Below, piece after piece: positions 15,753 through 24,006 of a DNA stretch of 64,000 bases. The stretch comes from Atopomonas hussainii (lineage in GTDB: Bacteria; Pseudomonadota; Gammaproteobacteria; Pseudomonadales; Pseudomonadaceae). Where the stretch lies: NCBI RefSeq assembly GCF_900109735.1, contig NZ_FOAS01000007.1, positions 1 through 64,000 of the forward strand. Reading direction: 5' to 3'. The notes beneath the pieces are model-generated. The model worked only from the letters and a program-made list of their open reading frames with translations. It did no database searches and was not told the DNA's origin. Position 1 is the stretch's first letter. Each line of letters opens with the position of its first letter. The translations under genes were made by a program, and so were the position numbers.

Positions 15753-17315
15753 GTGAGCCAGGCCCTGCTGCAAGCCCTGCAGAATCCCGCCCTTTATCCG
15801 CACCCGGTAGAGCGCTTTGAACTGATCGAAACGCATATTTCGTGGGTTCTGCTCACAGGGCCGTACGCCTACAAAATTAAAAAGCCGGTGGATTTTGGCT
15901 TTTTAAACTTCACCCAATTAAGCGACCGCGAGCACTTTTGCCGCGAAGAGCTGCGCCTAAACCAGCGCCTGACCCAAGGCCTATACCTTGACGTGCTCCC
16001 GATCAGCGGCAGCGAAAGCGCACCGGTCATCGGCGGTACTGGCGAGGCCTTTGAATACCTGCTCAAGATGCGCCAGTTCCCGCAGGGCCAACTGCTTGAT
16101 CGCTTGCTGGCCGCAGGCAACCTGACCAGCCAGCACATTCGCGAGCTGGCCGAACAAATTGCGCAGTTCCACCAAACCACCCCCAGCGTGCCGGCCAGCG
16201 AGCCGTTTGGCTCCCCGGCGGTAGTGATGGAGCCGGTGCTGCAAAACTTCGAGCAGATCGCACCGTTTCTAGAAACCAACGCCGACAAGCGCCAGCTTGA
16301 GCAGCTGAAAGCCTGGGCCGAAGACAGCTTCGCGCGGCTTGAGCCCGTGCTCGCTGCGCGTAAAGCGCAGGGCTTTGTGCGTGAATGCCACGGCGATATT
16401 CACCTCGCCAACGCGGCGGTGATCGACGGCCAAGTGGCGCTGTTTGACTGCATCGAATTCAACCAACCGTTCCGCTGCACCGATGTGATGGCCGATATCG
16501 CGTTCTTGGTGATGGACCTGCAAGACCGCCAGCAACAAGGCTTGGCCAACTTACTGCTCAGCCAGTATCTGGAGCTGACCGGCGATTATTCCGGCCTCGC
16601 CGTACTGCCGTTCTACACCGCCTACCGCGCCTTAGTACGCGCCAAGATCGCCCTGTTTGGCTTAGCCCATGCGCCGGATGACGCGGCGCGCGGCCAGTGC
16701 TTCACCCGCTACCGCAGCTACGCCAATTTGGCGGAAAGCTACAGCGCCATTCCCTCACGCTTTGTCGCCATCACCCATGGCGTATCGGGCGTGGGCAAAA
16801 GCACCGTAGGCCTCACCTTGGTAGAGCAACTGGGCGCCATTCGCATTCGCTCCGACGTCGAGCGCAAACGCCTATTCGGCGAGCAAGATGCCAGCCACGA
16901 AGGGCAAATCGGCAGCGGCATCTATAACGCAGAGGCCAGCAGCAAAACCTATGCACATCTGCACGGTTTAGCCGCGCAAGTGCTAGAAGCCGGTTTCTCG
17001 CCCTTGCTCGACGCCACGTACCTGAAACAAGCACAGCGCCAAGGCGCCGCCGATGTGGCCGAAGATCACGCCGCACCGCTGCTGATTCTCGACTGCCAAG
17101 CTCCGGACGAAGTCATCGCCCAGTGGCTGGAAGAACGCCGCGCACAAGGTGACGATCCGTCCGATGCCAGCCTTGAGGTGATGCGCGCGCAGCAAGCCAG
17201 CCGCGAACCACTGACCAGCGACGAGCAACAACTGGCCAAGTTTATCGACACCCACGACGCCAGCAGCATTGCCTCACTGGTCAAACGCATTCGCCAGCGT
17301 TACCCCAGCCTCTAA
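15753..17315 (+). CDS. Fusion of APH-like kinase domain and P-loop kinase domain
   Basis: A 520-residue protein with two parts. The N-terminal half (about 1-320) resembles aminoglycoside-phosphotransferase/choline-kinase folds, with the catalytic-loop-like CHGDIHLAN (H213, G214, D215) and a later metal-site-like FDCIEFN. The C-terminal part (about 335-510) is a P-loop nucleotide kinase-like domain with Walker A GVSGVGKST at 343-351. The function is unknown. A true antibiotic-resistance role is not suggested by this conserved chromosomal setting. The start is GTG with AAGGA upstream. It is divergent from mrcB. Confidence 0.85.
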   Translation: MSQALLQALQNPALYPHPVERFELIETHISWVLLTGPYAYKIKKPVDFGFLNFTQLSDREHFCREELRLNQRLTQGLYLDVLPISGSESAPVIGGTGEAFEYLLKMRQFPQGQLLDRLLAAGNLTSQHIRELAEQIAQFHQTTPSVPASEPFGSPAVVMEPVLQNFEQIAPFLETNADKRQLEQLKAWAEDSFARLEPVLAARKAQGFVRECHGDIHLANAAVIDGQVALFDCIEFNQPFRCTDVMADIAFLVMDLQDRQQQGLANLLLSQYLELTGDYSGLAVLPFYTAYRALVRAKIALFGLAHAPDDAARGQCFTRYRSYANLAESYSAIPSRFVAITHGVSGVGKSTVGLTLVEQLGAIRIRSDVERKRLFGEQDASHEGQIGSGIYNAEASSKTYAHLHGLAAQVLEAGFSPLLDATYLKQAQRQGAADVAEDHAAPLLILDCQAPDEVIAQWLEERRAQGDDPSDASLEVMRAQQASREPLTSDEQQLAKFIDTHDASSIASLVKRIRQRYPSL

Positions 17316-17328
17316 GCGCAACGATGCA

Positions 17329-17353
17329 GCTCGCCAGCAAGCCGCTGGCGAGC
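17329..17353 (+). terminator. Hairpin after the kinase-fusion gene (possible terminator)
   Basis: A perfect 10-bp GC-rich stem (17329-17338 with 17344-17353) and a 5-nt loop lie 14 nt after the stop codon. Only TTC follows instead of a long T run, so this may be a weak terminator or an RNA-stabilising hairpin. Confidence 0.45.
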
Positions 17354-17389
17354 TTCTATACTTCAGTCAGGCCTTGACTGGAGACTGCC

Positions 17390-17728
17390 ATGCGCGCGCC
17401 ACACCCAATTGACCATCCGCTCTACCAGCTGCTGCACAACGAAAAAATCAAAGAGTTCAACGAGCAGCGCAAAAACCATCATCCCGTGGACTTATCCGGC
17501 GGCGACTTTCGCGGTGCCGACCTGCGCGGCATCGAAGTCGACGGCGTGAGCTTTGCCGACGCGTACTTTCGCGGCGCCGACTTGCGCGGCATCGACTTCC
17601 GCCGCACCAATCTAGAAGGCGCGAGCCTGGCGCATGCGCAAATCTCCGGCACGTACTTCCCCAAAGAGCTATCTGCCGAAGAAGTGCTGATGTCGGTCAA
17701 CCACGGCACCCGCCTGCGCTATCGCTGA
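17390..17728 (+). CDS. Small pentapeptide-repeat protein
   Basis: A 112-residue protein whose middle (about 35-90) is a run of A(D/N)LRG-type pentapeptides (DFRGADLRGIEVDGVSFADA and similar). This suggests a short right-handed quadrilateral beta-helix. About 30 polar residues precede it, and a short tail with SVNHGTRLRYR follows. The length is too short for a full gyrase-mimic of the Qnr/MfpA type, so no activity is claimed. The ATG at 17390 follows GGAGA. It overlaps the methyltransferase gene by 1 bp (TGATG). Confidence 0.85.
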   Translation: MRAPHPIDHPLYQLLHNEKIKEFNEQRKNHHPVDLSGGDFRGADLRGIEVDGVSFADAYFRGADLRGIDFRRTNLEGASLAHAQISGTYFPKELSAEEVLMSVNHGTRLRYR

Positions 17729-18489
17729 TGAGCCAAGCGGCCGCGCTGTTTGCGCAAAACCCCGGCGATTATCAGCGCTATCGCCCCGACTACCCTGCCG
17801 AACTGTTCCGCTGGGTCGCGCAGCAGTGTCGGCAGCATGAGCGCGTTCTCGATATTGCCTGTGGCAGTGGCCAAGCCAGTGAAGTGTGGCCAACTTATTT
17901 TCAGCAAGTGCTGGCCTGCGATCTCAGTTTTGCCAGCCTGCAACTAAGCCCCGAGCACAGCCCAGTGCTGTACTTTCAAAGCCCTGCCGAAGCACTGCCA
18001 GTGAGCAGCCACAGCGTCGATTTAGTCAGCGTGGCGCAAGGCCTGCACTGGTTTGCCACGCCAACCTTCTATCAAGAGGTGCGCCGCGTGCTGCGCCCAC
18101 AAGGCATCTTTTGCGCCTGGAGTTACGGCTTACCGGTGTGCGCCAACGCCAAGGTAAACGCATGGCTGCGCAGCACCCACGACCAACTGTTGGGCCCCTA
18201 TTGGCCTGCTGGTCGCGAGCATGTCGTCAATGGCTACCGCGACGTGCCCTTCCCCTTTGCCCATCGCCCAGCCCCCGCACTTGGCATCAGCCGCTACTGG
18301 CTGCCCAGTGAGCTGCTAGGCTATATCAGTAGCTGGTCGGCCACCGCGCAGTACCGCCAGCAACAGGGAGATCCGCTGCCACAACTGGCCGCGCAACTAG
18401 AGGCCTGCTGGCCGCAGGAGTCGCCACGTCTAGCACTTGACTGGCCCATCACCCTCCTGCTGGGTAGTCCAGACTGGCCCGCCACATGA
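17728..18489 (+). CDS. Class I SAM-dependent methyltransferase
   Basis: A 253-residue cytoplasmic methyltransferase of the UbiE/type-11 sort. The SAM-binding motif I is VLDIACGSGQ at about 40-49. A post-I acidic strand (ACDLSF) follows, then an SVAQGLHWF segment and the VRRVLRPQG region. The opening DYQRYRPDYPAELF is shared with a family of small-molecule methyltransferases of unknown substrate. The gene is coupled at both ends: TGATG with the pentapeptide gene and a possible ATGA with the TfoX-C gene. The three genes are therefore one transcription unit. The substrate cannot be read from the sequence. Confidence 0.87.
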   Translation: MSQAAALFAQNPGDYQRYRPDYPAELFRWVAQQCRQHERVLDIACGSGQASEVWPTYFQQVLACDLSFASLQLSPEHSPVLYFQSPAEALPVSSHSVDLVSVAQGLHWFATPTFYQEVRRVLRPQGIFCAWSYGLPVCANAKVNAWLRSTHDQLLGPYWPAGREHVVNGYRDVPFPFAHRPAPALGISRYWLPSELLGYISSWSATAQYRQQQGDPLPQLAAQLEACWPQESPRLALDWPITLLLGSPDWPAT

Positions 18490-18500
18490 AGGTACTGCCT

Positions 18501-18764
18501 ATGCAAGACGAACTGTTGGAGATGAAAAACCTCGGCAAAACCTCGGTGCAGTGGCTGCACGCCAGCGGCATTCACAGCCCCGACGAGCTACGCAAACTGG
18601 GCAGTATTGCCGCTTACCAAGCGGTGAAGTCGCGTGGCTTTCGTGCCAGCAAAGTGCTGCTCTACGCCATCGAGGGAGCACTGCTTAACGTACCGTGGAA
18701 TAACCTCTCCGAGACCCACAAGGAAGCCCTATTGGCTCAACTGGATCATGCGCAAGCCCATTGA
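18501..18764 (+). CDS. TfoX/Sxy C-terminal-domain protein
   Basis: An 87-residue protein made only of the TfoX C-terminal (helix-hairpin-helix-like) domain. It carries the diagnostic LLEMKNLGKTSVQWLHASGI and KLGSIAAYQAVK. The N-terminal domain of full TfoX/Sxy competence regulators is absent, so a TfoX-like regulatory role should not be assumed. The ATG at 18501 has GAAGG 8 nt upstream. Another ATG at 18486 overlaps the methyltransferase stop (ATGA) and would add five residues. It lies at the end of the pentapeptide/methyltransferase unit. Confidence 0.8.
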   Translation: MQDELLEMKNLGKTSVQWLHASGIHSPDELRKLGSIAAYQAVKSRGFRASKVLLYAIEGALLNVPWNNLSETHKEALLAQLDHAQAH

Positions 18765-18910
18765 AAAAATTTGCGCCATTTCACAGATTCCATCACAGCG
18801 TGGCACATGCGACATTGTTCTCCTGCGCTTGCCCCCCTATTGTGAGCAACAGGGCTTTGGCCTCGTCGGTACACGTCACGCATCATGCTGTTTGAGAAGG
18901 AAGTACGTCC

Positions 18911-19711
18911 ATGTATGTGCTTGGTGAGCAACCCACCTATGTTGATCAACTGATTGCCCGCCTGCAGACACTGCCTGAGCAGTTCCTGCAAGGTTTGGCC
19001 GCTACCGAGCCAGTGCTGCAGCTAGAGCACATCGGCAACCTCAGCGAGCAACTGCACGGCGACAACCTGTATTTGATCAAAGACGGCTTACTGCACGCCG
19101 GCATTGATGGCCGCCCGCTGTTTTACCTGCAAGAAGGCGATCTCCTGGGTCTGCGCCAAGGTAGCGATCTGCCGCACTGGCAATACAGCAGTGACGAGCC
19201 TCTGGCTCTGCAGCCCTACCCGCGCGCCGAAGTGTTCAAGCACATTCACGCCGACGAACAGCGCCAAGAGTTGTTTACCCAATACCTGATCGGCCAAGCC
19301 GCACTGCTGTCGGATGCCTTCGCCCGCACTAAACTGCCAGATATTCGTCCCAATACGGGCTTTCAGTACTACGCCGCTGGCGAAGAGCTGATCCACGAAG
19401 GCGACGATGCCGAGCATGTGTTCGTGATCATCGAAGGCCACGCCGAAGCCTTTGTAAACGGCATGAAAGTGGGCGACGTGCATAAAGATGAGATCTTCGG
19501 CGCCATGGCCGTGTTCACCCAAGAGAAGCGCACCGCTACTGTGATTGCCAGCGAGCCGTGCACGGTGATGGTCATCCCCAAAGAGCAGTTCTTGGGCCTG
19601 ATGAACAGCAATCCGCGCATTGCCCACAGCCTGATTGAAGGCATGGCGCGGCGTATTGACTTAATGAACAAAGAAATCACCGCGCTGCGTCGTCAGATTG
19701 GCGAAAACTAA
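18911..19711 (+). CDS. cbpA: CbpA-like cyclic-nucleotide-binding protein
   Basis: A 266-residue cytoplasmic protein. Residues about 150-255 form a cyclic-nucleotide-binding domain (EELIHEGDDAEHVFVIIEGHAEAF, then EIFGAMAVFTQEKRTATV with the phosphate-cassette-like FG-MA and R-TA). The first 140 residues are an extra module, and there is no helix-turn-helix. The ortholog next to prrF in P. aeruginosa is CbpA, a cAMP-binding protein regulated by Vfr, and matching synteny supports the name. The ATG follows GAAGGAAG. It is a single gene with its own terminator. Confidence 0.84.
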   Translation: MYVLGEQPTYVDQLIARLQTLPEQFLQGLAATEPVLQLEHIGNLSEQLHGDNLYLIKDGLLHAGIDGRPLFYLQEGDLLGLRQGSDLPHWQYSSDEPLALQPYPRAEVFKHIHADEQRQELFTQYLIGQAALLSDAFARTKLPDIRPNTGFQYYAAGEELIHEGDDAEHVFVIIEGHAEAFVNGMKVGDVHKDEIFGAMAVFTQEKRTATVIASEPCTVMVIPKEQFLGLMNSNPRIAHSLIEGMARRIDLMNKEITALRRQIGEN

Positions 19712-19727
19712 GCAGCCCGATTGATAC

Positions 19728-19756
19728 AAAGCCCGCTTTCTTGGCGGGCTTTTTTC
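19728..19756 (+). terminator. Intrinsic terminator of cbpA
   Basis: A stem of AGCCCGC (19730-19736) with GCGGGCT (19744-19750), followed by a run of T (19750-19756). It lies 18 nt after the cbpA stop codon and separates it from the prrF unit. Confidence 0.85.
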
Positions 19757-19807
19757 TGCTTGCGGGAAACCCATCAGCGGCACTATGAAAAAAATGCGTA
19801 AAAGCGG

Positions 19808-19839
19808 TTGACTCGCAAATGATAATTGTTATTATTTGC
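19808..19839 (+). promoter_or_regulatory. prrF promoter with overlapping Fur box
   Basis: A -35 TTGACT (19808-19813) and a -10 TATTAT (19830-19835) flank a 16-nt spacer. A near-palindromic AT-rich element at 19815-19839 (core AATGATAATTGTTATTATTT) covers spacer and -10 and matches the GATAAT-repeat pattern of Fur boxes. Iron-loaded Fur would block this promoter, so the sRNA would be made when iron is scarce. Confidence 0.85.
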
Positions 19840-19840
19840 A

Positions 19841-19956
19841 CATCTGGTCCTCGACCAGATTGGATAATCTGAAAGTCAGCCATGTATCAGGCTCTCAGCT
19901 TATCTCCTCATCAGGCTAATCACGGTTTGGCCCGGCAATTTGCCGGGCCTTTTTTT
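19841..19956 (+). ncRNA. prrF: PrrF-type iron-regulated small RNA
   Basis: About 116 nt from the predicted start (5-7 nt after the -10) to an intrinsic terminator. It opens with a perfect 8-bp hairpin (19842-19849 with 19853-19860) and contains the conserved PrrF core ending CTTATCTCCTCATCAGG (about 19899-19915). It ends with GGCCCGGCA...TGCCGGGCC and a T tract. PrrF RNAs pair with mRNAs of iron-containing proteins such as sodB and spare iron. In P. aeruginosa prrF1 and prrF2 are tandem at this same locus after cbpA. Here there is one copy, so a PrrH-like read-through RNA cannot form. Confidence 0.87.
19929..19956 (+). terminator. Intrinsic terminator of prrF
   Basis: A 9-bp GC-rich stem (19929-19937 with 19941-19949) followed by seven T residues. 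It forms the 3' end and probable Hfq-binding U tail of the sRNA. Confidence 0.88.
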
Positions 19957-20003
19957 GCCTGAAATTTGCCAAGCCCCGCTGAATAAATTGTCATCACCCA
20001 GAA

Positions 20004-20033
20004 ACAACAAAGGCCCCCGAAGGAGCCTTTGTG
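20004..20033 (-). terminator. Intrinsic terminator of pnp
   Basis: On the minus strand, AAAGGCTCC pairs with GGGGGCCTTT (imperfect) around a TTC loop, followed by a short TTGTTGTTT stretch. It lies 14 nt beyond the pnp stop codon, between pnp and the convergent prrF unit. Confidence 0.7.
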
Positions 20034-20047
20034 TTACTCAAGCGTGA

Positions 20048-22153
20048 TTAAACGCCGGAGTTTTCCGCCGAAGCGACGTCCTTGATGGACAGCTTGATAC
20101 GGCCGCGGTTGTCCACGTCCAGCACCAATACTTTAACCATCTGACCTTCTTGCAGCACGTCGGTGACTTTCTCGATGCGCTTGTCGCTGATTTGCGAAAT
20201 GTGCACCAAGCCGTCTTTGCCCGGCAGGATGTTCACGAACGCACCGAAATCAACGATACGCTCAACCTTGCCTTCGTAGATCTTGCCCACTTCGGCTTCG
20301 GCAGTGATCGCCAGTACGCGCGCCTTAGCGGCTTCAGCAGCTTCTTTGGTGTCACCAAAGATTTTCACGCTGCCGTCGTCTTCGATATCGATCGACGCTT
20401 TGGTTTCTTCACAGATACCGCGAATGGTCGCGCCACCTTTACCGATGACGTCACGGATTTTCTCCGGATCAATCTTCAGGGCAACCATAGTCGGAGCGTT
20501 TTCCGACAGCTCGGTACGCGAACCGCTGATCACCTTGTTCATCTGACCGAGAATGTTCAGACGCGCTTCCAGCGCCTGATTCAGAGCGATTTCCATGATC
20601 TCTTCGGTGATACCGTTGATCTTGATGTCCATCTGCAGCGCGGTCACACCTTTGTCGGTACCGGCTACTTTGAAGTCCATGTCGCCCAGGTGGTCTTCGT
20701 CACCCAGGATGTCGGTCAGAACGGCAAACTTGTCGCCTTCCTTCACCAAGCCCATGGCGATACCAGCCACCGGTGCTTTCATCGGTACACCAGCGTCCAT
20801 CAGCGCCAGCGACGCGCCACACACCGAGGCCATCGACGAGGAACCGTTAGATTCGGTGATTTCCGATACCACGCGCACGGTGTAAGGGAACTCGTCACCC
20901 TTCGGCAACATAGCCTGCACGCCACGACGCGCCAAACGGCCATGACCGATCTCACGACGGCCAGCGCCGCCCATACGGCCACACTCACCTACCGAGTAGG
21001 GAGGGAAGTTGTAGTGCAGCATGAAGCTGTCACGACGCTCGCCTTCCAGGGTGTCAAGCAGCTGCGCATCACGCGCGGTACCCAGAGTAGCGACAACCAG
21101 CGCCTGCGTTTCGCCACGGGTGAACAGCGCAGAACCGTGGGTTTTGCCCAGCACGCCGACTTCGATCTGCAGCGGACGTACAGTGCGCGCGTCACGGCCG
21201 TCGATACGCGGCTTGCCGTTAACGATGTTCTCGCGCACGGTGCGGTATTCCAGCTCACCGAAGGCGTCTTTCACTTCACCGGCAGAAGGCTTGCCTTCTT
21301 CGTCGCCAGACAGTGCAGCAACCGCTGCATCACGCAGTTCGCCCAGACGCGCGTAACGGTCTTGCTTAACGGTGATGGTGTAAGCCTCAGAAACCGCATT
21401 GCCGAACTCGGCTTTCAGCTGGTTCTGCAGAGCAGTGTTAGCGGCAGCAGCTTGCCATTCCCAACGCGGCTTACCGGCTTCAGCAGCCAGTTCTTTAACG
21501 GCGTTGATCACGCTTTGCAGTTCTTCGTGAGCGAACAGCACAGCGCCCAGCATTTGGTCTTCGGTCAGCTCTTGCGCTTCGGATTCAACCATCAGCACTG
21601 CATCGCTAGTACCGGCCACCACCATGTCCAGCAGCGAATCTTGCAGCTCGGCATAGCTGGGGTTCAGCACGTAGCCTTTGTCGTGGCTGAAGCCAACGCG
21701 CGCAGCACCGATCGGGCCATCAAACGGCAGGCCAGAAATTGCCAGCGCAGCAGAGGTACCGATCATCGCCGCGATGTCCGGATCCTGAGTCTTGTCGGTG
21801 GAAACAACGGTACAGACCACCTGCACTTCGTTAAGGAAGCCTTCTGGGAACAGCGGGCGGATCGGACGGTCGATCAGACGCGAGGTCAGGGTTTCCTTCT
21901 CGGAAGGACGGCCTTCACGCTTGAAGAAACCGCCGGGAATACGGCCAGCGGCGTAGGTTTTTTCTTGATAGTGCACGGACAGCGGGAAGAAGCCCTTGCC
22001 CGGATCAGCTTGCTTGGCACCGACTACGGTCACCAGCACACTGACTCCACCCATGTTAACCAGCACAGCGCCGGAGGCCTGACGAGCGATACGCCCGGTT
22101 TCGAGGGTGACGGTCTGCTGACCGAATTGGAATGATTTGGTAACCGGATTCAC
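20048..22153 (-). CDS. pnp: Polynucleotide phosphorylase
   Basis: A 3'-5' exoribonuclease that degrades RNA phosphorolytically, forming trimers and the degradosome with RNase E. The 701 residues contain two RNase PH-like domains (about 1-225 and 310-545) with an all-alpha linker. A KH domain (about 553-610, with [11 protein letters not shown]) and an S1 domain (about 620-690, [13 protein letters not shown]) follow. It is downstream of rpsO, separated by a strong hairpin. In E. coli the corresponding region is where RNase III and PNPase autoregulate pnp. Confidence 0.97.
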   Translation of the reverse strand: MNPVTKSFQFGQQTVTLETGRIARQASGAVLVNMGGVSVLVTVVGAKQADPGKGFFPLSVHYQEKTYAAGRIPGGFFKREGRPSEKETLTSRLIDRPIRPLFPEGFLNEVQVVCTVVSTDKTQDPDIAAMIGTSAALAISGLPFDGPIGAARVGFSHDKGYVLNPSYAELQDSLLDMVVAGTSDAVLMVESEAQELTEDQMLGAVLFAHEELQSVINAVKELAAEAGKPRWEWQAAAANTALQNQLKAEFGNAVSEAYTITVKQDRYARLGELRDAAVAALSGDEEGKPSAGEVKDAFGELEYRTVRENIVNGKPRIDGRDARTVRPLQIEVGVLGKTHGSALFTRGETQALVVATLGTARDAQLLDTLEGERRDSFMLHYNFPPYSVGECGRMGGAGRREIGHGRLARRGVQAMLPKGDEFPYTVRVVSEITESNGSSSMASVCGASLALMDAGVPMKAPVAGIAMGLVKEGDKFAVLTDILGDEDHLGDMDFKVAGTDKGVTALQMDIKINGITEEIMEIALNQALEARLNILGQMNKVISGSRTELSENAPTMVALKIDPEKIRDVIGKGGATIRGICEETKASIDIEDDGSVKIFGDTKEAAEAAKARVLAITAEAEVGKIYEGKVERIVDFGAFVNILPGKDGLVHISQISDKRIEKVTDVLQEGQMVKVLVLDVDNRGRIKLSIKDVASAENSGV

Positions 22154-22186
22154 GGTGTCTTTACCTTCTTTGTTTTGTCCTTGGGG

Positions 22187-22224
22187 AAAAAAGGGGCATG
22201 GCCCGGGTATCGACCCGGGCCATG
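22187..22224 (-). terminator. rpsO-pnp intergenic hairpin (terminator and possible RNase III target)
   Basis: A perfect 12-bp stem (22197-22208 with 22213-22224, loop of 4) lies 10 nt after the rpsO stop codon. On the minus strand it is followed by CCCC and six T residues. It can act as the partial rpsO terminator and as a processing or stability element between rpsO and pnp. Confidence 0.75.
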
Positions 22225-22234
22225 TCCAAAGCCA

Positions 22235-22504
22235 TTAACGGCGCAGGCCCAAACGGCCGATCAGAGCGCTGTAACGAGCTACGTCCTTGGACTTCAGGTA
22301 ATCCAGCAGCTTACGACGCTGGTTAACCATACGGATCAGACCACGACGGGAGTGGTGATCCTTGGCGTTTGCCTTGAAGTGGCCTTGCAGCTTGTTGATG
22401 TTGAACGTCAACAGGGCAACTTGTACTTCCGGAGAACCGGTGTCGCCTTCAGCTTGCTTGTAGTCGTTAACGATTTGCGCTTTTTCTTCAACACTCAGTG
22501 CCAT
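22235..22504 (-). CDS. rpsO: Ribosomal protein S15
   Basis: A primary-binding protein of the small subunit that organises the 16S central domain and contributes to a bridge to 23S rRNA. The 89-residue length is exact for the family. It has the S15 pattern [16 protein letters not shown] and [16 protein letters not shown]. The ribosome site AAGGAG lies 6 nt before the ATG. It sits between truB and pnp as in most gammaproteobacteria. Confidence 0.98.
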   Translation of the reverse strand: MALSVEEKAQIVNDYKQAEGDTGSPEVQVALLTFNINKLQGHFKANAKDHHSRRGLIRMVNQRRKLLDYLKSKDVARYSALIGRLGLRR

Positions 22505-22596
22505 GATGGGCTCCTTACATAACAGGCCAGAGTTTTCTCTGTGTGATAAAAGAGGTATGACCGTGCCTGTTGACAGCCACCCTCGTATCGCTCGCG

Positions 22597-23514
22597 TTAC
22601 TGCGAGCGAATCAGTCGACGCGGCGCTACGCGCGCGTCGTCGGTCATGTCACCGATACCGATGAACTGACCTTGATGATCATAGACCCGCACACTGCCAA
22701 AGGCAGGCGCGCCCGGTGCACGCACCGGCTGGCCGTGGAGCCAATAGTAAGCACTGTGCTCACTTAAATGGACTTGCGGCCAATCTTGCAAACCACTGTC
22801 GACCGGTAGCAAGAAGGCATCTAACGCCTCATTACCGCCCGCCTCGAAGGCTTCTTCCAGTTGCGCCAAGGTAATCGCCTGCGGCAACGAGAAAGGCCCG
22901 GCTTGCGTGCGACGCAGCTCAGCCACGTGTGCACCACAGCCTAAGGCAGCGCCGATATCTTCAGCCAATGTGCGCACATAGGTGCCCTTGCTACAGGCCA
23001 CATGCAGACTAGCGCGATCGGCGTCCAGTGCCAGTAATTGCAAGCGATGAATAGTAACAGAACGCGGCTCGCGCTCCACCACCTCGCCGGCGCGGGCCAG
23101 TTTGTACAGTGGCTGGCCGTCTTTCTTCAGCGCCGAATACATCGGCGGCACTTGCTTAATCGGGCCAGTAAAGCGCGGCAGAACACCTTCTAACTCGGCT
23201 TGACCACTGCTCACGGCGCGGCGCTCCAGCACTTCGCCTTCGGCATCGGCGGTGGTGGTGGTTACGCCTAACTGCAATACGGTGTCATAGGCTTTGTCGG
23301 CATCGAGCAAGAACTGCGAAAACTTGGTCGCCTCACCAAAACACAACGGCAATACGCCGGTGGCTAACGGGTCGAGACTGCCGGTATGTCCGGCCTTCTC
23401 GGCATTCAATAACCAGCGCACTTTTTGCAGTGCCGCGTTCGATGACATGCCACGCGGCTTATCCAATACCAGCACGCCATTGACCGGCCGGCGGATTCGT
23501 TTCTTCTGCGTCAC
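22597..23514 (-). CDS. truB: TruB, tRNA pseudouridine-55 synthase
   Basis: Makes pseudouridine-55 in the T-loop of tRNAs. It has 305 residues, with the catalytic motif GSLDPLATG in which Asp48 has the E. coli numbering, and a C-terminal PUA-like region. The GTG start at 23514 overlaps the rbfA stop (GTGA), so translation is coupled. It belongs to the rimP-nusA-infB-rbfA-truB-rpsO-pnp series. Confidence 0.96.
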   Translation of the reverse strand: MTQKKRIRRPVNGVLVLDKPRGMSSNAALQKVRWLLNAEKAGHTGSLDPLATGVLPLCFGEATKFSQFLLDADKAYDTVLQLGVTTTTADAEGEVLERRAVSSGQAELEGVLPRFTGPIKQVPPMYSALKKDGQPLYKLARAGEVVEREPRSVTIHRLQLLALDADRASLHVACSKGTYVRTLAEDIGAALGCGAHVAELRRTQAGPFSLPQAITLAQLEEAFEAGGNEALDAFLLPVDSGLQDWPQVHLSEHSAYYWLHGQPVRAPGAPAFGSVRVYDHQGQFIGIGDMTDDARVAPRRLIRSQ

Positions 23515-23915
23515 GCCTTGCCCTCGCCTTCGCTCGGCTCGCCGTCTTCGTGGGCACGGTCTTCGGCGACCGCGCGCTCGATCAGCGCCGACAAATGCGC
23601 GCCACGGGCGATGCTTTCGTCATAGCGGAAGTGTAACTGCGGCACTTGGCGCAGCTTCATCAAGCGTCCCAGCTGAGTACGCAAAAATCCGGCGGCGCCT
23701 TTCAATACGCCCAGCATGTCGGCGATTTGCGCGGGGTCTTCTGCGCCAAGGGAGGTCACAAACACCTGCGCATGCGCCAAGTCACGACTGACTTCCACAG
23801 CGCTGACGGTCACTAAGCTGACACGCGGATCTTTCATTTCGCGTTGGATCAGCACGGCCAGCTCACGCTGCATCTGATCACCCACGCGCTGGGTGCGACT
23901 GTATTCTTTAGCCAT
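23511..23915 (-). CDS. rbfA: RbfA, 30S ribosome-binding factor
   Basis: A late 30S maturation factor that binds near helix 1 of 16S rRNA and is needed for cold growth. From the ATG at 23915 (MAKEYSRT) it has 134 residues. A GTG six bases further upstream is possible, but GAGAAAG is correctly placed for the ATG. The KH-like fold is indicated by [22 protein letters not shown]. The last 20 residues are acidic. It overlaps truB and follows infB by about 90 bp. Confidence 0.95.
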   Translation of the reverse strand: MAKEYSRTQRVGDQMQRELAVLIQREMKDPRVSLVTVSAVEVSRDLAHAQVFVTSLGAEDPAQIADMLGVLKGAAGFLRTQLGRLMKLRQVPQLHFRYDESIARGAHLSALIERAVAEDRAHEDGEPSEGEGKA

Positions 23916-24006
23916 TACCACTTTCTCGTTAAAAAGCCAGAAGCCGGGGGTATCAGGCAGGCTGCTTCCAGCCCACCTAACGCCCCCAGCTTCCGCTTGT
24001 TACTGC

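Noticed and set aside
15753-17315. Aminoglycoside resistance gene
   Set aside because: Only the fold-level APH motif is shared. It is fused to a P-loop kinase and sits in a conserved housekeeping region, with no mobile-element signs.
17390-17728. Qnr/MfpA-type gyrase-protecting pentapeptide protein
   Set aside because: The repeat region is only about 50 residues, far shorter than the roughly 200 residues of Qnr-like helices.
18765-18910. Possible Vfr/CRP site upstream of cbpA (TCACA and GCACAT words)
   Set aside because: No arrangement of the words matches the TGTGA-N6-TCACA pattern with the right spacing, so it cannot be claimed from sequence alone.
20150-22135. Long open frame (about 660 codons) antisense to pnp
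   Set aside because: It mirrors the codon bias of pnp on the other strand, has no family resemblance and no ribosome site. pnp itself is certain.
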